DNA of 33,622 nt from Saccoglossus kowalevskii. Lineage: Eukaryota > Hemichordata > Enteropneusta > Harrimaniidae. The translations under genes and the position numbers were made by a program. The stretch lies in assembly GCF_000003605.2 (NCBI RefSeq), contig NW_003107099.1, positions 131,029 through 164,650 of the forward strand, given 5' to 3'. This document shows positions 20,481-29,952 of this stretch, one piece after another (the stretch's first letter is position 1; each line of letters begins with the position of its first letter). The notes beneath the pieces were generated by a model, which ran no database searches, was not told where the DNA came from, and was given only the letters and a program-made list of their open reading frames with translations.

Positions 20481-21610
20481 TGCAAATCACTGGTCATGTG
20501 ACAAGGTAAATTGTTTCTGAATGAATTGAGAGTGAATAATAGACTAAATAATCTAGTATCAACAAATCAGATTTATTAAATGATTTCTAAATTTGCAATC
20601 TATTATATGGTCACAAACTTGATATTTCTATTTTTCATATTTTTGTATCCAAACTCAAATAAAACTTATTTGTTATGGCGTAACCCAATGACACTCTTTC
20701 TAACCATGTTTTCATTGGTTGGAAATTAATGAGATCGAAACAAAAGATTTACTAAGTGACTAACGTACAACATACGCTTGAGAATATACAACTTCAAGCA
20801 CCAGTTAAATTTACTCGCTTACATAATCATAACCTGTTGTACAAGATAATATTTTTTGCAACCAGACTCACTCATTATACCCCAAATAATCAATGCACAT
20901 TTTTTTTTTAGATAAATTTATAATTATTTTTATTATTTTGATTTTTTGACTATGAACATTGACTACATCTTTTGGAAGATATTCATACGAATAAACAAAG
21001 GCAGGTATGTATGTGACAAAAATATGGGACAGTACATGGGTATTAGACACAGCAGTATGGCCAAAAAGAAAGATTACCTGCAGTAGACCATCTTTGATTC
21101 GATCATAAAATGAATCATCATGTATCCCTACAAGCCAGATGGCAATCTTTAATCAAATCACAAAATGAACATGTATCTATTTACGACACATGCATTAAAT
21201 ATCAATAAAAACCGTAAATCTGATCACAAAATGAAGCATTATAAACATGTATAATATATGTACCGAAAAAGCATGTTCAAGATACCACATTAAAAAAAAT
21301 GATGATCAGCCATGAACATGAATGAGTATTCTGTTTGGTGATTTACTGAAACAATAATGTCCACCATTTTGATTCCCTACAATGTATGGCATCATAACAT
21401 CTGTAGCAAAAAATGTAGAGAAAATGATTTCATCCATAACTTGAGAAATACTGATGCGAATTAGTTCAAATTCGCATTTTGGACATTACTTGTGGAATTA
21501 AGAATGTTGCAATGACACAACAAGTAAAAATATTGCCAAAAGGTAAATAAATAAAAATGGTTATTTTGATCATTGAAAATATAATGAAAGTTCTCTTTGT
21601 GCTCATCATA

Positions 21611-21650
21611 TTAAAGCGGAGGGTTGTCGCGAGCGTGTCCTTGAAACTTG
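21611..21650. mobile_element. TTAA-bounded MITE, family 1, left end only
   Basis: TTAAAGCGGAGGGTTGTCGC followed by GAGCGTGTCC matches the termini at 6087, 14548 and 15237. No matching right end is found before the tandem array begins near 21715, so the copy is truncated or was interrupted by that array. Confidence 0.6.
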
Positions 21651-22690
21651 AGTTCCAAGTGGCGTATACAACAGATTGTTTATTTACATCAAAACACGTG
21701 TTCAGTGTAGTAGTAATATGGCCAAAAATAAAAACAGCCGTTATTCAGCCATCTTTGATCTGATTATGAAACACACTGATATGTATGATGTATGTGCCAA
21801 ATACGGATGAAAATGGTACATAAATTGTGGAAATATAGTAGTAAGGCCAAAAGTTCAGATGGCTGTGAATCGGCCATCCTTGACCAGATTTTGAAACAAA
21901 TTGTCATAGACATGCATCCTAACATGTATAAAGTACATGTATGTGCCAAATTTGAATGAAAACTGACAGAGCACGTCCAAGATACCACATAAAAAAAAAC
22001 ACAAGATGCCTGCCAGTCGATCATCTTTGATCCAATTGCGAAATAAATCGTCATGGACATGTATCCTAACATGTATAATCTATGTACCAAGTCTGAATGA
22101 CAACTGACAAAGCATGTCAAAAATACAACATTTTCAAAAAACAAGATGGCTGCCAGTCGGCCATTTTGAATCTAATCACTAAACCACTGCATGTGCATAT
22201 GCATATGTCCTACATAAGGTACTAGGCACATGCAAAGAATGAACGGAATCGGTCCACAGGATTCTGAAATATGACTCTGGACAGACTGACACACGGACGG
22301 TCGGGACATAAATCCTAACATGTATGATCTATGTACTAAATTTGAATGAAAACTGACAAAGCATGTCCAAAATACTACATTTTCAAAAAACAAGATGGCT
22401 GCCAGTCGGCCATCTTGGATCCAATTGTGAAATAAATCGTCATGGACATGTATCCTAACATGTATAATCTATGTACTAAGTTTGAATGAAAACTGACAAA
22501 GCATGTCCAAAATACAACATTTTCAAAAAACAAGATTACTGCCAGTCGGCCATTTTGAATCGAATCGGTAAACCACTGCGTGCATATGTCCCACATAAAG
22601 TACTAGGCACATGCAAAGAATGAACGGAATCGGTCAAAGGGATTCTGAGATATGACTCCGGACGGACGCACAGACGGAGACCGAATTATA

Positions 22691-22728
22691 AGTCCCCGTT
22701 TTCGGACTTCGTCCGAACAGGGACTAAT
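22691..22728 (+). other. Compound terminal hairpin ending CTAA
   Basis: AGTCCC (22691-22696) pairs with GGGACT (22720-22725). Inside it, CGGAC-TTC-GTCCG forms the tip, with GTT/AAC adding to the stem. The next bases complete CTAA|T. A worn version stands at 13711-13747, and an unrelated sequence with the same layout at 25834-25866. Confidence 0.8.
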
Positions 22729-22840
22729 AAAAACATTTTTTTGTATAAGCTACTCTCATTGGTTATTGATTGATTGTGTAGAAGTCATTAATCGTTTCAT
22801 GTAATTTAAAGACTTTGACATCGAAAAATAAAATTGAACA

Positions 22841-23230
22841 TTCTGTAATAAATGATCTGTTATTACAGATCTGTTATGACTTCCTAGAGCAGGTGTCCCC
22901 TAGAGTTCAGTTTATTTTTATCTTGTGTTTTCTTGTACAGCACCCCCAGCAGGCTTATTCAACATCAGTCAGCCATTTTGTTGTTTCCTCCATGCTCTCG
23001 TCAGTCACAATTCTGTTTTTACACAACATAAATTATCCTCACCCACCAAATATTTACCTTATTCTATAATTTATGTGACAGTTTTCGCTTTACCGTACTT
23101 TCCTGTAATTTGCCTTTTGTTCTACATGTATTTCACTCTAGCTTACCTTCTTTGTATTACAATTTGGTGTAATGCTTGTGTTTTAGTTTGTTCTGTAATA
23201 AAGCATTGTCTTCTCTGACAACAAGGTGTT
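22841..23230 (+). other. Unassigned retroelement-like segment
   Basis: TTCTGTAATAAA occurs at both ends (about 22841 and 23186). The interior is pyrimidine-rich and partly open in two frames, and CTGTAATAA...TTATTACAG forms an inverted pair at the left. The right copy of AATAAA with downstream GTTGCATTTTATTTT could be a polyadenylation region. A solo LTR or LINE tail is possible, but no terminal TG...CA pair with a target duplication could be fixed. Confidence 0.25.
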
Positions 23231-24289
23231 GCATTTTATTTTAGCAGTAGTAAATTGAGTGCAACAGCATTGAAAAATAAATAATATAATGTTGAAACAA
23301 GCTAACATATGGTTAACAATTAATCAGACTTGTCATGTATTAGCACTACGCACTGTCAAATAATTTGTGGAATTGTTACTAAAGGCGCATGACAAACGGT
23401 ATTACATCATTCATGCAAACCATTGCTTTATTAAACCATTGATATATTAAAATTAATTTAAGCATATTTGTTATAGTTATATAATTAGGAAATGTAAACA
23501 AAAACTACACTGTCACATCTGTCAACCCATAACATATAATTGAATTCAATACAGAGCATACACACCATGTGTGTAACGTTAATTTTATCTGGTATTGTTG
23601 AAGAGGCAGCTTTCAATATCAAGGACTGTATATAATATCCTGTACACCTGTTGCTTTTTACAATAAAATGCTAAGTGTTTAGTATTATGAATTCTAATAT
23701 GCAGCGATCACAGCTTAATTTGTTTGTATTGAAAATCAACCACACTGCCAGCTACAAATAAGTGTAAAAATCACTTAATGTCATTTTATAGTACTATATA
23801 TATAAATTCAGCATATATTGTCTTTGAAGTGTGCTACAGTGCCCTGGAAATGTTGAATCACCAAAAGGTCACCACCCATCAAGTTTTTCAATAAAGCTTT
23901 GCTGTTGCCATGGATATACAATACTGGTAAGTCAATACTCATTTTTCATGTGCTTATTTTTTAGTGTTTCAGATATTTTTATTCAGATTTGCTTTTTCTA
24001 ACCCAAATAAAAAGACAGTTTTTCTGTAATGATCTAAAATATTAATAACATTTTTGATTCAGCATACTCTTAATTTTAATCCAATATTTTCAAAATGGAG
24101 TCTCCTTAAAACAAAGCTGCAGGTGTATAAAAAAAAAAAAAATCACACTGCATAGTGATATATCAGAAAGCGGAGTGCTTTATTTTTTTGTAGTATACAA
24201 TCATGATTATTTATAGAATACAATTTCGATGTAAGTTTACTACCGGTAGTTGGATATGATTTAAGTTTAATTCTTGCCTAAACAATTAT

Positions 24290-24330
24290 TTAAAGTGCCT
24301 GTGAAATGCTCACATTTGTAAAAAAAAAAA
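24290..24330. mobile_element. TTAA-bounded element, family 2, left end only
   Basis: TTAAAGTGCCTGTGAAATGC matches the outer ends of the elements at 25933-27551 and 27548-27800. It is followed by an A-rich tract, and no matching right end is identifiable downstream before the next element. A truncated or strongly diverged copy. Confidence 0.55.
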
Positions 24331-24682
24331 AAAAAATTAAATAATAAAATCATCTCAGAGTAAAATTGAAAAAAAGCTCCTGAATTCTAGCCATGCCCCT
24401 TTTAATGTCAAAGACGACAGTTGCCAGGTTTCCTCAAACATCAGACAAAGAAGGAAGCCATGCAAGTGCCATGTACTGAATACCATAAAAACTTGTAGTT
24501 GTAAAACTAATGCCTTTACAAGCATGTGAATTACTAGTATGCTAATTAAAACCATGATTTTGTTGTCTAGGAATTAATAGAATGTCTGTCATGTTATTGG
24601 AGACAAAATATTGGTCTTCTGCTGGCACTATACTGTGTATTTATGCACAGTCAGTATTCCAATATGTGATCACTAACATATG

Positions 24683-24701
24683 ATCGCCACTTAGTGAGTG
24701 G
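24683..24701. other. Small perfect hairpin
   Basis: CGCCACT-TAGTG-AGTGGCG: a 7-bp stem and 5-base loop in otherwise plain intron DNA. No function is suggested by its surroundings. Confidence 0.6.
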
Positions 24702-25319
24702 CGTTGGCGGTTGAAATTTAAAACTGAAGTCCAGTAAAATTTCAAATGAATCTCCCTGAATTTCCGTCTACAGTGAATGTGTTTACCATCTTATGCATCA
24801 AGTATGATACAGGGTCAAGCAGCTGACAAATAAAAAACATGCTTCCATGTATCAAGTCATTGAATGCATTAAAAAATAAGGTTCCAATGACCTGAGGTCC
24901 CACCTTTAGCCTCAAAGCAAATAATAATTATTATTCTTACTACATATCTGTATTTGCGTTTATGTTGTGGGTAAATTGAATTAAGTTTTGGTGGATCATT
25001 AATAGTTCAATGCATTGTACGTGTTACCTGCATAAAGATACCTGTGATCACCAAGTGATTTTAACCAGACAAGTTGTACTGTGGAATATGAATCAAATAT
25101 TTAATTGTACAACATGCTTGCCATAAATGATTTCCACGTTAATTTATAGTCTTCAAATAGAGAGAAAACTCAAAATATACCATAGTAAGTCACGATGACA
25201 GGTCATGAAATTAATATATATATGGGTTTGAACTCTCGTAAATGAGTTGTTACTGTACTAATAACACAATGTAATATCAGTCATCCAAGATTATGAAACA
25301 AGCAGCCTCTCGGCTGAGA

Positions 25320-25866
25320 TAGCTCCGCTGTTAGCAATACACATTTCAATTAAAGAACAGAAGATATCATTAGAAAATGAACAATATGCATAGTATCAAT
25401 GCAATGGGACTTGCTGTTTTCAACAAGAATTCAAAAATATCATTTTTCACCATAAATGATTGTGATTTTTAACAAGAAGTTGAAAATATCAATTTTTACA
25501 AAAATGTTCATCAAAATTAGAGAATTGAAGATATCATCATGAAATGAACAAATCTGAGAGAGGTCCACATGTAGTACCTATATATGTAATATCAAAGCAA
25601 TTGGACTTGTGGTTTTTAACAAGAAGTTGAAAATATCACTTTTTACCAAAAATGACAAAAATATTCACCAAAATTAGAGAATTGAAGATATGATCACGAA
25701 ATGAACAAATCTGAGCGAGGTCTACCCAAGGTACATATACACCAAGTATCAAAGCATTCAGGCTTGTAGTTTTCAAGAAGAAGTGGAAAAAGTAAAACAT
25801 TGACACGGACGACGGACAATCACTCATATGATAAGCTCCGCTCGACAAAGTCGACAGCGGAGCTAA
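25320..25866 (+). mobile_element. ~545-bp element with hairpin ends and internal 160-bp repeats
   Basis: Left end TAGCTCCGCTGT (25320) is the inverted copy of the right end ACAGCGGAGCTA (to 25865). The right end is also half of a compound hairpin (25834-25864: AGCTCCGCT / AGCGGAGCT around CGAC-AAA-GTCG), followed by CTAA. Just outside the left end stands another hairpin, CAGCC-TCTC-GGCTG. The inside is three units of about 160 bp, each with AAGATATCATxAxGAAATGAAC (25361, 25528, 25685) and TCAAAGCAxTxGGACTTG. Before the right hairpin lies CACGGACGACGGACAATC, comparable to the GGACGGACG stretch before the hairpin at 22691. No coding potential. Confidence 0.75.
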
Positions 25867-25932
25867 AAATGAAAATTAGTAAAAAAAATTGTAGACAATA
25901 AATTGGGATGTGAAGTGTTCTCCAGAACTGCC

Positions 25933-27551
25933 TTAAAGTGTCTGTGAAATGGCTGCTATTTTCACGCCTAAAATTATCCATTGATGCATAAATATTATTA
26001 ATTTTTATGTTTCTAAGCATGAATTATTTTTTTAAGTGAAAAAATGTGTTTTAAACTCAGTCTATGGCAACTTTATTTTTGTGTATTTTAAAACGAGGCT
26101 CCTCATTAGCTTCTCATTTGCAAACAGAAATTCCCCTTGTGACGTCAGAAGGGGAAGTCGCATGGCAGCTTGCATTGCCGATACGTGTAAATAAGGCATA
26201 TTTCTTGTGCAGTTTTCTCGTCTTTGACTAAATTTAAACTTATGTACTTGTTCGTCGAGGAAGAATGGACCATAATTAACACATAGTATCAATTTTTGTT
26301 GCATAGGGTTGAGTTAGATGCGAAATATGTCGGTTCTGGTGTAGCTGGTCACCGTGATCATCACCGACACCGGCGCACGTTTGTACACTGTCACTGGACA
26401 AAATAGAATTTGACGTTGGAATTATCTCGTTATTTAGCAGGTTACTAGACACGTCACTACACTGTTTTATTAAAACTTTCAAAATTAAAATAAAAGAGAA
26501 CATATTTTGACATTCTAAACATTAGACTATAGTGATCACTATAAAATAATTAAAAAAACGACCAATCACAGTTACTAAATATATGACAGCCGCGTAGAAA
26601 TAAATTGACATTTTGTTGAAATAGGTGAACGAGTCAGGTCACGAGGGCAAGTGCATTAGAAGCACCGTTTAATTGGATAACAAAAATAATCCAGATCGAC
26701 ACACATACAGATAAATTCAGAGTGGATTGGAGTTAGCGTGATCCATGGCGTGATTGTCTTAATTATAACATCGTATTAAAACTTTATTTGGTGGAAACAC
26801 ATTGACCAAGCCTGGATTCTTATTTCATAAATTATTACCCAGACAAGCTGCAAGCATGGAGGTAAAAAAAGAACAGAGGTGTGAATTCGACATTCAACAC
26901 CAATCACCAAACAATTCAGAAACTTTTAGCCTTCGAAAATGAAAACAATCAGCAGTGTGTAAGGCTGTGTAATTTCCTGTTTGCCCGACGCTTCGATTTC
27001 GTGTCACTGTCAAAATTATTGCTACCTTTTACTTAACAGGAACTAAATGGTCTCTATAAAACGATAATCAGGATCGCAGAAAAAGTCAACTCATTTGAAA
27101 CACTTCCCTATCTCTTCTGAAATCCGCCTCGGTGATCATGGGCTCGTTCGGAATCTATTTCTTTCAAAAGTGTTGCGCCAGGTTTACGTTGTCGGCGTTT
27201 CTCTTTAAACCTAGTCGCTTTTTTTCATGGACGAGGACAGTTTTTCAAAAAATGTATGTACAAGTATATCGTTTAAAAGTACATATACTGAATGACCAGT
27301 GTTATTACGGCTCAGGGGTATGACTTCCTCTCACATTTTGTCATTTGGTGGCGCACCTTCAGCGAGAGTCGGAAATCCGGAAACAGTAGACCATTTCACG
27401 ATAGGTGGGCGTGGTTACAACACGAGAAATATCCCAAATTTACTTGGATACGAGTAATCATTTTCAGCAAATATATCAATAACTACCCATTTCAGTGGGA
27501 CACAGATCTAAAATGGGAAACGTGAGGGTGGGCATTGCACAGGCACTTTAA
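25933..27551. mobile_element. 1.6-kb TTAA-bounded element, family 2
   Basis: Left end TTAAAGTGTCTGTGAAATGG and the reverse complement of the right end, TTAAAGTGCCTGTGCAATGC, form an inverted repeat of about 20 bp with TTAA outermost. The interior is richer in CpG than the surrounding intron. It holds CCCCTTGTGACGTCAGAAGG near 26135, a perfect palindrome at 26528, and ETS-like and CRE-like boxes. I found no transposase; the short open frames (for example 26062-26304 on minus) are translations of repeat sequence. The left ~300 bp are homologous, in reverse, to the neighbouring 253-bp element. Confidence 0.65.
26528..26543. repeat. 16-bp perfect palindrome TATAGTGATCACTATA
   Basis: Self-complementary over its whole length, situated inside the 1.6-kb TTAA-bounded element. 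It could be a binding site for a dimeric protein or simply chance. Confidence 0.8.
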
Positions 27552-27800
27552 AGTGCCTATGCTGTACAGCAATGTCCCCTGGTGACATCACAAGTGGAGT
27601 ACTTATATGCAAATGAGGACTAATGAGAAGCCTTATTGCTGTGAAATCCAATAAATGACTGGTAGTAGACAGCAATTTTAAAACTCATTTTTTTTATTAA
27701 AATATCTATTTTGTGCTAAGACATATAAAGTATGATAATAATCATATACCAATAAGTGATTTGGGACATCAGGAATACAAGAGTTTCATAGGCACTTTAA
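27548..27800. mobile_element. 253-bp TTAA-bounded MITE, family 2
   Basis: Left end TTAAAGTGCCTATG and right end CATAGGCACTTTAA are perfect inverted repeats of 14 bp, including TTAA. Its left TTAA (27548-27551) is also the right TTAA of the 1.6-kb element. Internal phrases TGCAAATGAGGACTAATGAG and GACATCACAAGTGGAG match, inverted, the left part of the larger element. It is therefore an internally deleted relative inserted at, or excised to, the same TTAA. Confidence 0.8.
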
Positions 27801-28207
27801 AATCATTTCCAATCATTGGGTTTATTCAAATCAAAGTGTTAATTTAAACTGTTAATGTCCTTTGAAGGCAGACAACAGTGTTTGTGAGATATGATTACAT
27901 ATAACATTTATATGCATAGTAAACGATGAGCGGGTTATTCAAATTATATGTCCCATGATGCATTGGTTCAATCATGGAGGATTGCAGAGCTGCTCTTTAA
28001 CAGTTTTCACAAAAATGTTTTTAAAAAGATGATTGATGACCTCCTTGACAAGCAGCAGCTCTTAATGTGAACACATAGTCAGCTGACTATAGCTGAGCAC
28101 CGGCTACTTCAGTATTTACAACAGCTGCATATCAGGAACAGTAAAATAAATCTCCTCCAAAAATGTTGCTTGGTAATATAGAGATTTTAGTAGGATAGCT
28201 CCTCTAA

Positions 28208-28546
28208 TCACTGACTATACCAGAGGTTTTTCGAGAAAAAAAACTGCAAGAGGGAGCACTGCAATTCAGCGGTGCCACTAAGTAGGGGAGATAGGGTTCT
28301 CCCTACCTGAGTGTGGAGTTTTTGATGATTATATCTTAAAATGGAGCATTCTATGGCTTCCTTGGGGCCAAAATTACTATCAGACAGGTCACAGTTGAAG
28401 ACTGTGGCCACATGTGATCCCTGGTCAATCAGAATTTTATTGTTGCAAGAGGATCTGCTCCTCAAGGTAAGGGGGTGAATGGCCAAGGGCACTGCTCCAC
28501 TGTTCCCTTGTTTAAAAAAAATCCCTGCATACTGTGTTAATTTCAA
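28208..28546. other. GC-richer block, unrecognised
   Basis: A 113-codon frame is open on the minus strand within the transporter intron. It contains LIDQGSHVATVFNCDLSDSN but no family motif known to me, and no splice sites frame it. The block looks like part of an interspersed repeat. I do not call it a gene. Confidence 0.25.
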
Positions 28547-28672
28547 TAGCCAATTTCAAAACAAAACTCATTGAAAATGTAATTTTTCATAAGAAATGTT
28601 ATGATCATTGCATCTCACTCCAGTTGCATACCCTCCCTGGTTCTAAGTACTACGTGTTATGTCGATACTCAC

Positions 28673-28877
28673 CAAACCAAGGAATCCAGCACAGAGTAAC
28701 CCAGTCTTGATACATCGATGTGGTGTTTTACCATCTGTGAACTGTGTCTTTTTGGTCTGGTTATTCAGAAGTCCAGTTCTATCCTCTTTACCATCTGGCT
28801 GTTCATATAGCACGTCTTCATCTTCAAAGTCAAAACTGTTGCGATCCATACTGACAAATGTAGTCACACCTGACTGA
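28673..28877 (-). CDS. MFSD4B: MFSD4/NaGLT1-like sugar transporter, first coding exon
   Basis: The exon starts after a strong acceptor, CATTTCCCTTGCAG (AG at 28879-28878). It carries 28 untranslated bases, the ATG at 28849-28847 with A at -3 and G at +4, and 59 codons up to donor TTG|GTGAGT. The product begins MDRNSFDFEDEDVLYEQPDG, an acidic cytosolic N-terminus of about 45 residues. It then enters helix 1 with CIKTGLLCAGFLGL, which the next exon continues as GLCTSILGP. The acceptor upstream of the ATG implies at least one further 5' non-coding exon. If that exon carried an in-frame ATG the protein could be longer, since the frame stays open to 28969. Confidence 0.88.
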
Positions 28878-28979
28878 CTGCAAGGGAAATGAGACAGTAT
28901 GGGTTTATTGCAATAGATAATTGTAAAAACAGTCAGAGTTACAGGAGAATCGTTTTCTCTTAGGTACAAGGTTTGTCAT

Positions 28980-29138
28980 GATTACGCATATTTCCATATA
29001 CGACACATAAATGCTACTGTTCCCATCTTTACTTTGTTTTGAAACTGTGTGCCAAAAATGAGTTGAGATTTCCGGTTGGGACTAACTGGCGGTGACTAAA
29101 TTTGAATATGGAAGAAAACATTCAAACAAATTAAAACA
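28980..29138. promoter_or_regulatory. Possible divergent promoter interval
   Basis: The 160 bases between the transporter's first coding exon region and the plus-strand open exon contain TTCCGGTTGGGAC (an ETS-like CCGGAA on minus) and little else. Divergent transcription is suggested only by the head-to-head layout. The transporter's true first exon may be far upstream instead. Confidence 0.2.
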
Positions 29139-29358
29139 ATGGGGCATCTAGTGACTGTTGGACTATTGTCTACACATGACACCCCTGTCGATTATATGGA
29201 TTTGAATATACATGTGAAAATGGGCATGGCAAAGCAACCAATACAAGCCTTTGGCTATGGACTGAGGTTCTGGGAACAGTACATCGTTTCATTAGAGCGA
29301 AAAAAGCCTATGTTAGTTGATTATGCAAGAAATTCATATGGTGAATACTATTGGCTTT
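29139..29358 (+). CDS. Hypothetical first exon, unknown family
   Basis: The ATG at 29139-29141 follows an in-frame TGA 14 codons upstream. The frame runs 73 codons plus one base to a perfect donor, CTTT|GTAAGTAA (GT at 29359). Predicted product: MGHLVTVGLLSTHDTPVDYM, DLNIHVKMGMAKQPIQAFGY, GLRFWEQYIVSLERKKP, MLVDYARNSYGEYYW. Composition is that of a real soluble protein: aromatic-rich and charged, neither repetitive nor membrane-spanning. I do not recognise it. No matching acceptor exon could be pointed out in the remaining 4 kb, so the gene would continue past the window or use exons I missed. A gene fragment or pseudogene is the alternative. Confidence 0.4.
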
Positions 29359-29374
29359 GTAAGTAATTGTACTT

Positions 29375-29950
29375 ATGTTAAAGCCTGTAAATATCAGTTC
29401 AATGGGCATACCATTATACTGACTGCTGTCTTGATACAATAAGTTTCTTGAAATAAGAACAATATAATAAAACGATCCTATTCTTTGAGTAATGAAACTT
29501 CCTCACAAATTTGTGTAGATCAATGTACATATTTTAATGATCACACAGGAAGACGAATCTGATTAAAATTCGATGCAAGTACGCTAAAATATCAATTAAC
29601 AGCATAAAATTTATCCACAATGTGTGAGTGTACCCAGTAGAACTGCGAACAGGCGCAGCTTGTTTGACCTCTGCACTATTCGTTTTAGACGTTATTTGAA
29701 CCCAGAACTTGTGGTAGTTTTTTTTATTTATTTATTTAGTCAGTATTCATGGGATTGAAGATGCATGCATAATACCCACACATTTCATTTCCTGTAAACG
29801 AGTTCGGAGCCCATTTACAGACTCAGAAATATTGAGAGGAATAAATTACCCACAAGTCTGTGCGCATTTCCCTCAAACATGACAGATTCATGCAGAACAT
29901 CAAATGCATTCAAAACATTTCAAACACTTCATCAGATATATACCGGGTAT
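29375..29950. other. AT-rich spacer, nothing recognised
   Basis: No exon or element ends recognised between the open exon and the hAT-like element. Confidence 0.5.
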
Positions 29951-29952
29951 AT

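Larger units (their letters stand above)
21050..22728 (+). repeat. Tandem-array element with terminal compound hairpin
   Basis: About eight units of roughly 130-200 bp, increasingly well conserved towards the right. A unit is CAAGATGGCTGCCAGTCGGC, CATxTTGxATCxAATxxxGAAA, ATCGTCATGGACATGTATCC, TAACATGTATAATCTATG, and CCAAGTTTGAATGAAAAC. A larger segment is duplicated: the phrase ACTAGGCACATGCAAAGAAT occurs at 22221 and about 22602 (period ~381). The first of these lost its 3' end and runs straight into another unit. The element closes with CGGACGGACGCACAGACGG and a hairpin, then ...GGGACTAAT. Positions 21270-21715 are mostly non-repeat DNA and include half a MITE. I read the whole as a tandem-array-bearing non-autonomous transposon, possibly Helitron-like. 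Confidence 0.75.
18525..28672 (-). other. 10.1-kb first coding intron of the transporter gene
   Basis: The intron is framed by donor TTG|GTGAGT (28672) and acceptor TCTCATAG (18525), phase 0. It holds three minisatellite arrays (18680-19130, 21050-22728, 25320-25866), a MITE half (21611), members of a second TTAA-bounded family (24290, 25933-27551, 27548-27800) and several (A)n tracts (24129-24142, 24320-24336). The parts not listed separately are AT-rich and empty as far as I can see: 19140-20380, 20480-21050, 23230-24285, 24400-25310 and 27801-28205. Confidence 0.9.

Noticed and set aside
21764-22596. Minus-strand frames beginning MFFENVVFWTCFVSF
   Set aside because: The same peptide recurs because it is translated from the tandem repeat units; it is not a gene family.
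22841-23230. Solo LTR
   Set aside because: Only a 12-bp repeat at both ends and an AATAAA are seen; no TG...CA termini with a target duplication could be fixed, so it is listed only as unassigned.
26062-26503. Minus-strand frames of 75-80 codons as possible transposase
   Set aside because: They contain no transposase motif and cover repeat sequence shared with the non-coding 253-bp element.
28208-28546. 113-codon minus-strand frame as an extra transporter exon
   Set aside because: The exons on either side join in phase with continuous homology inside helix 1, leaving no room for an insert; no splice sites fit.
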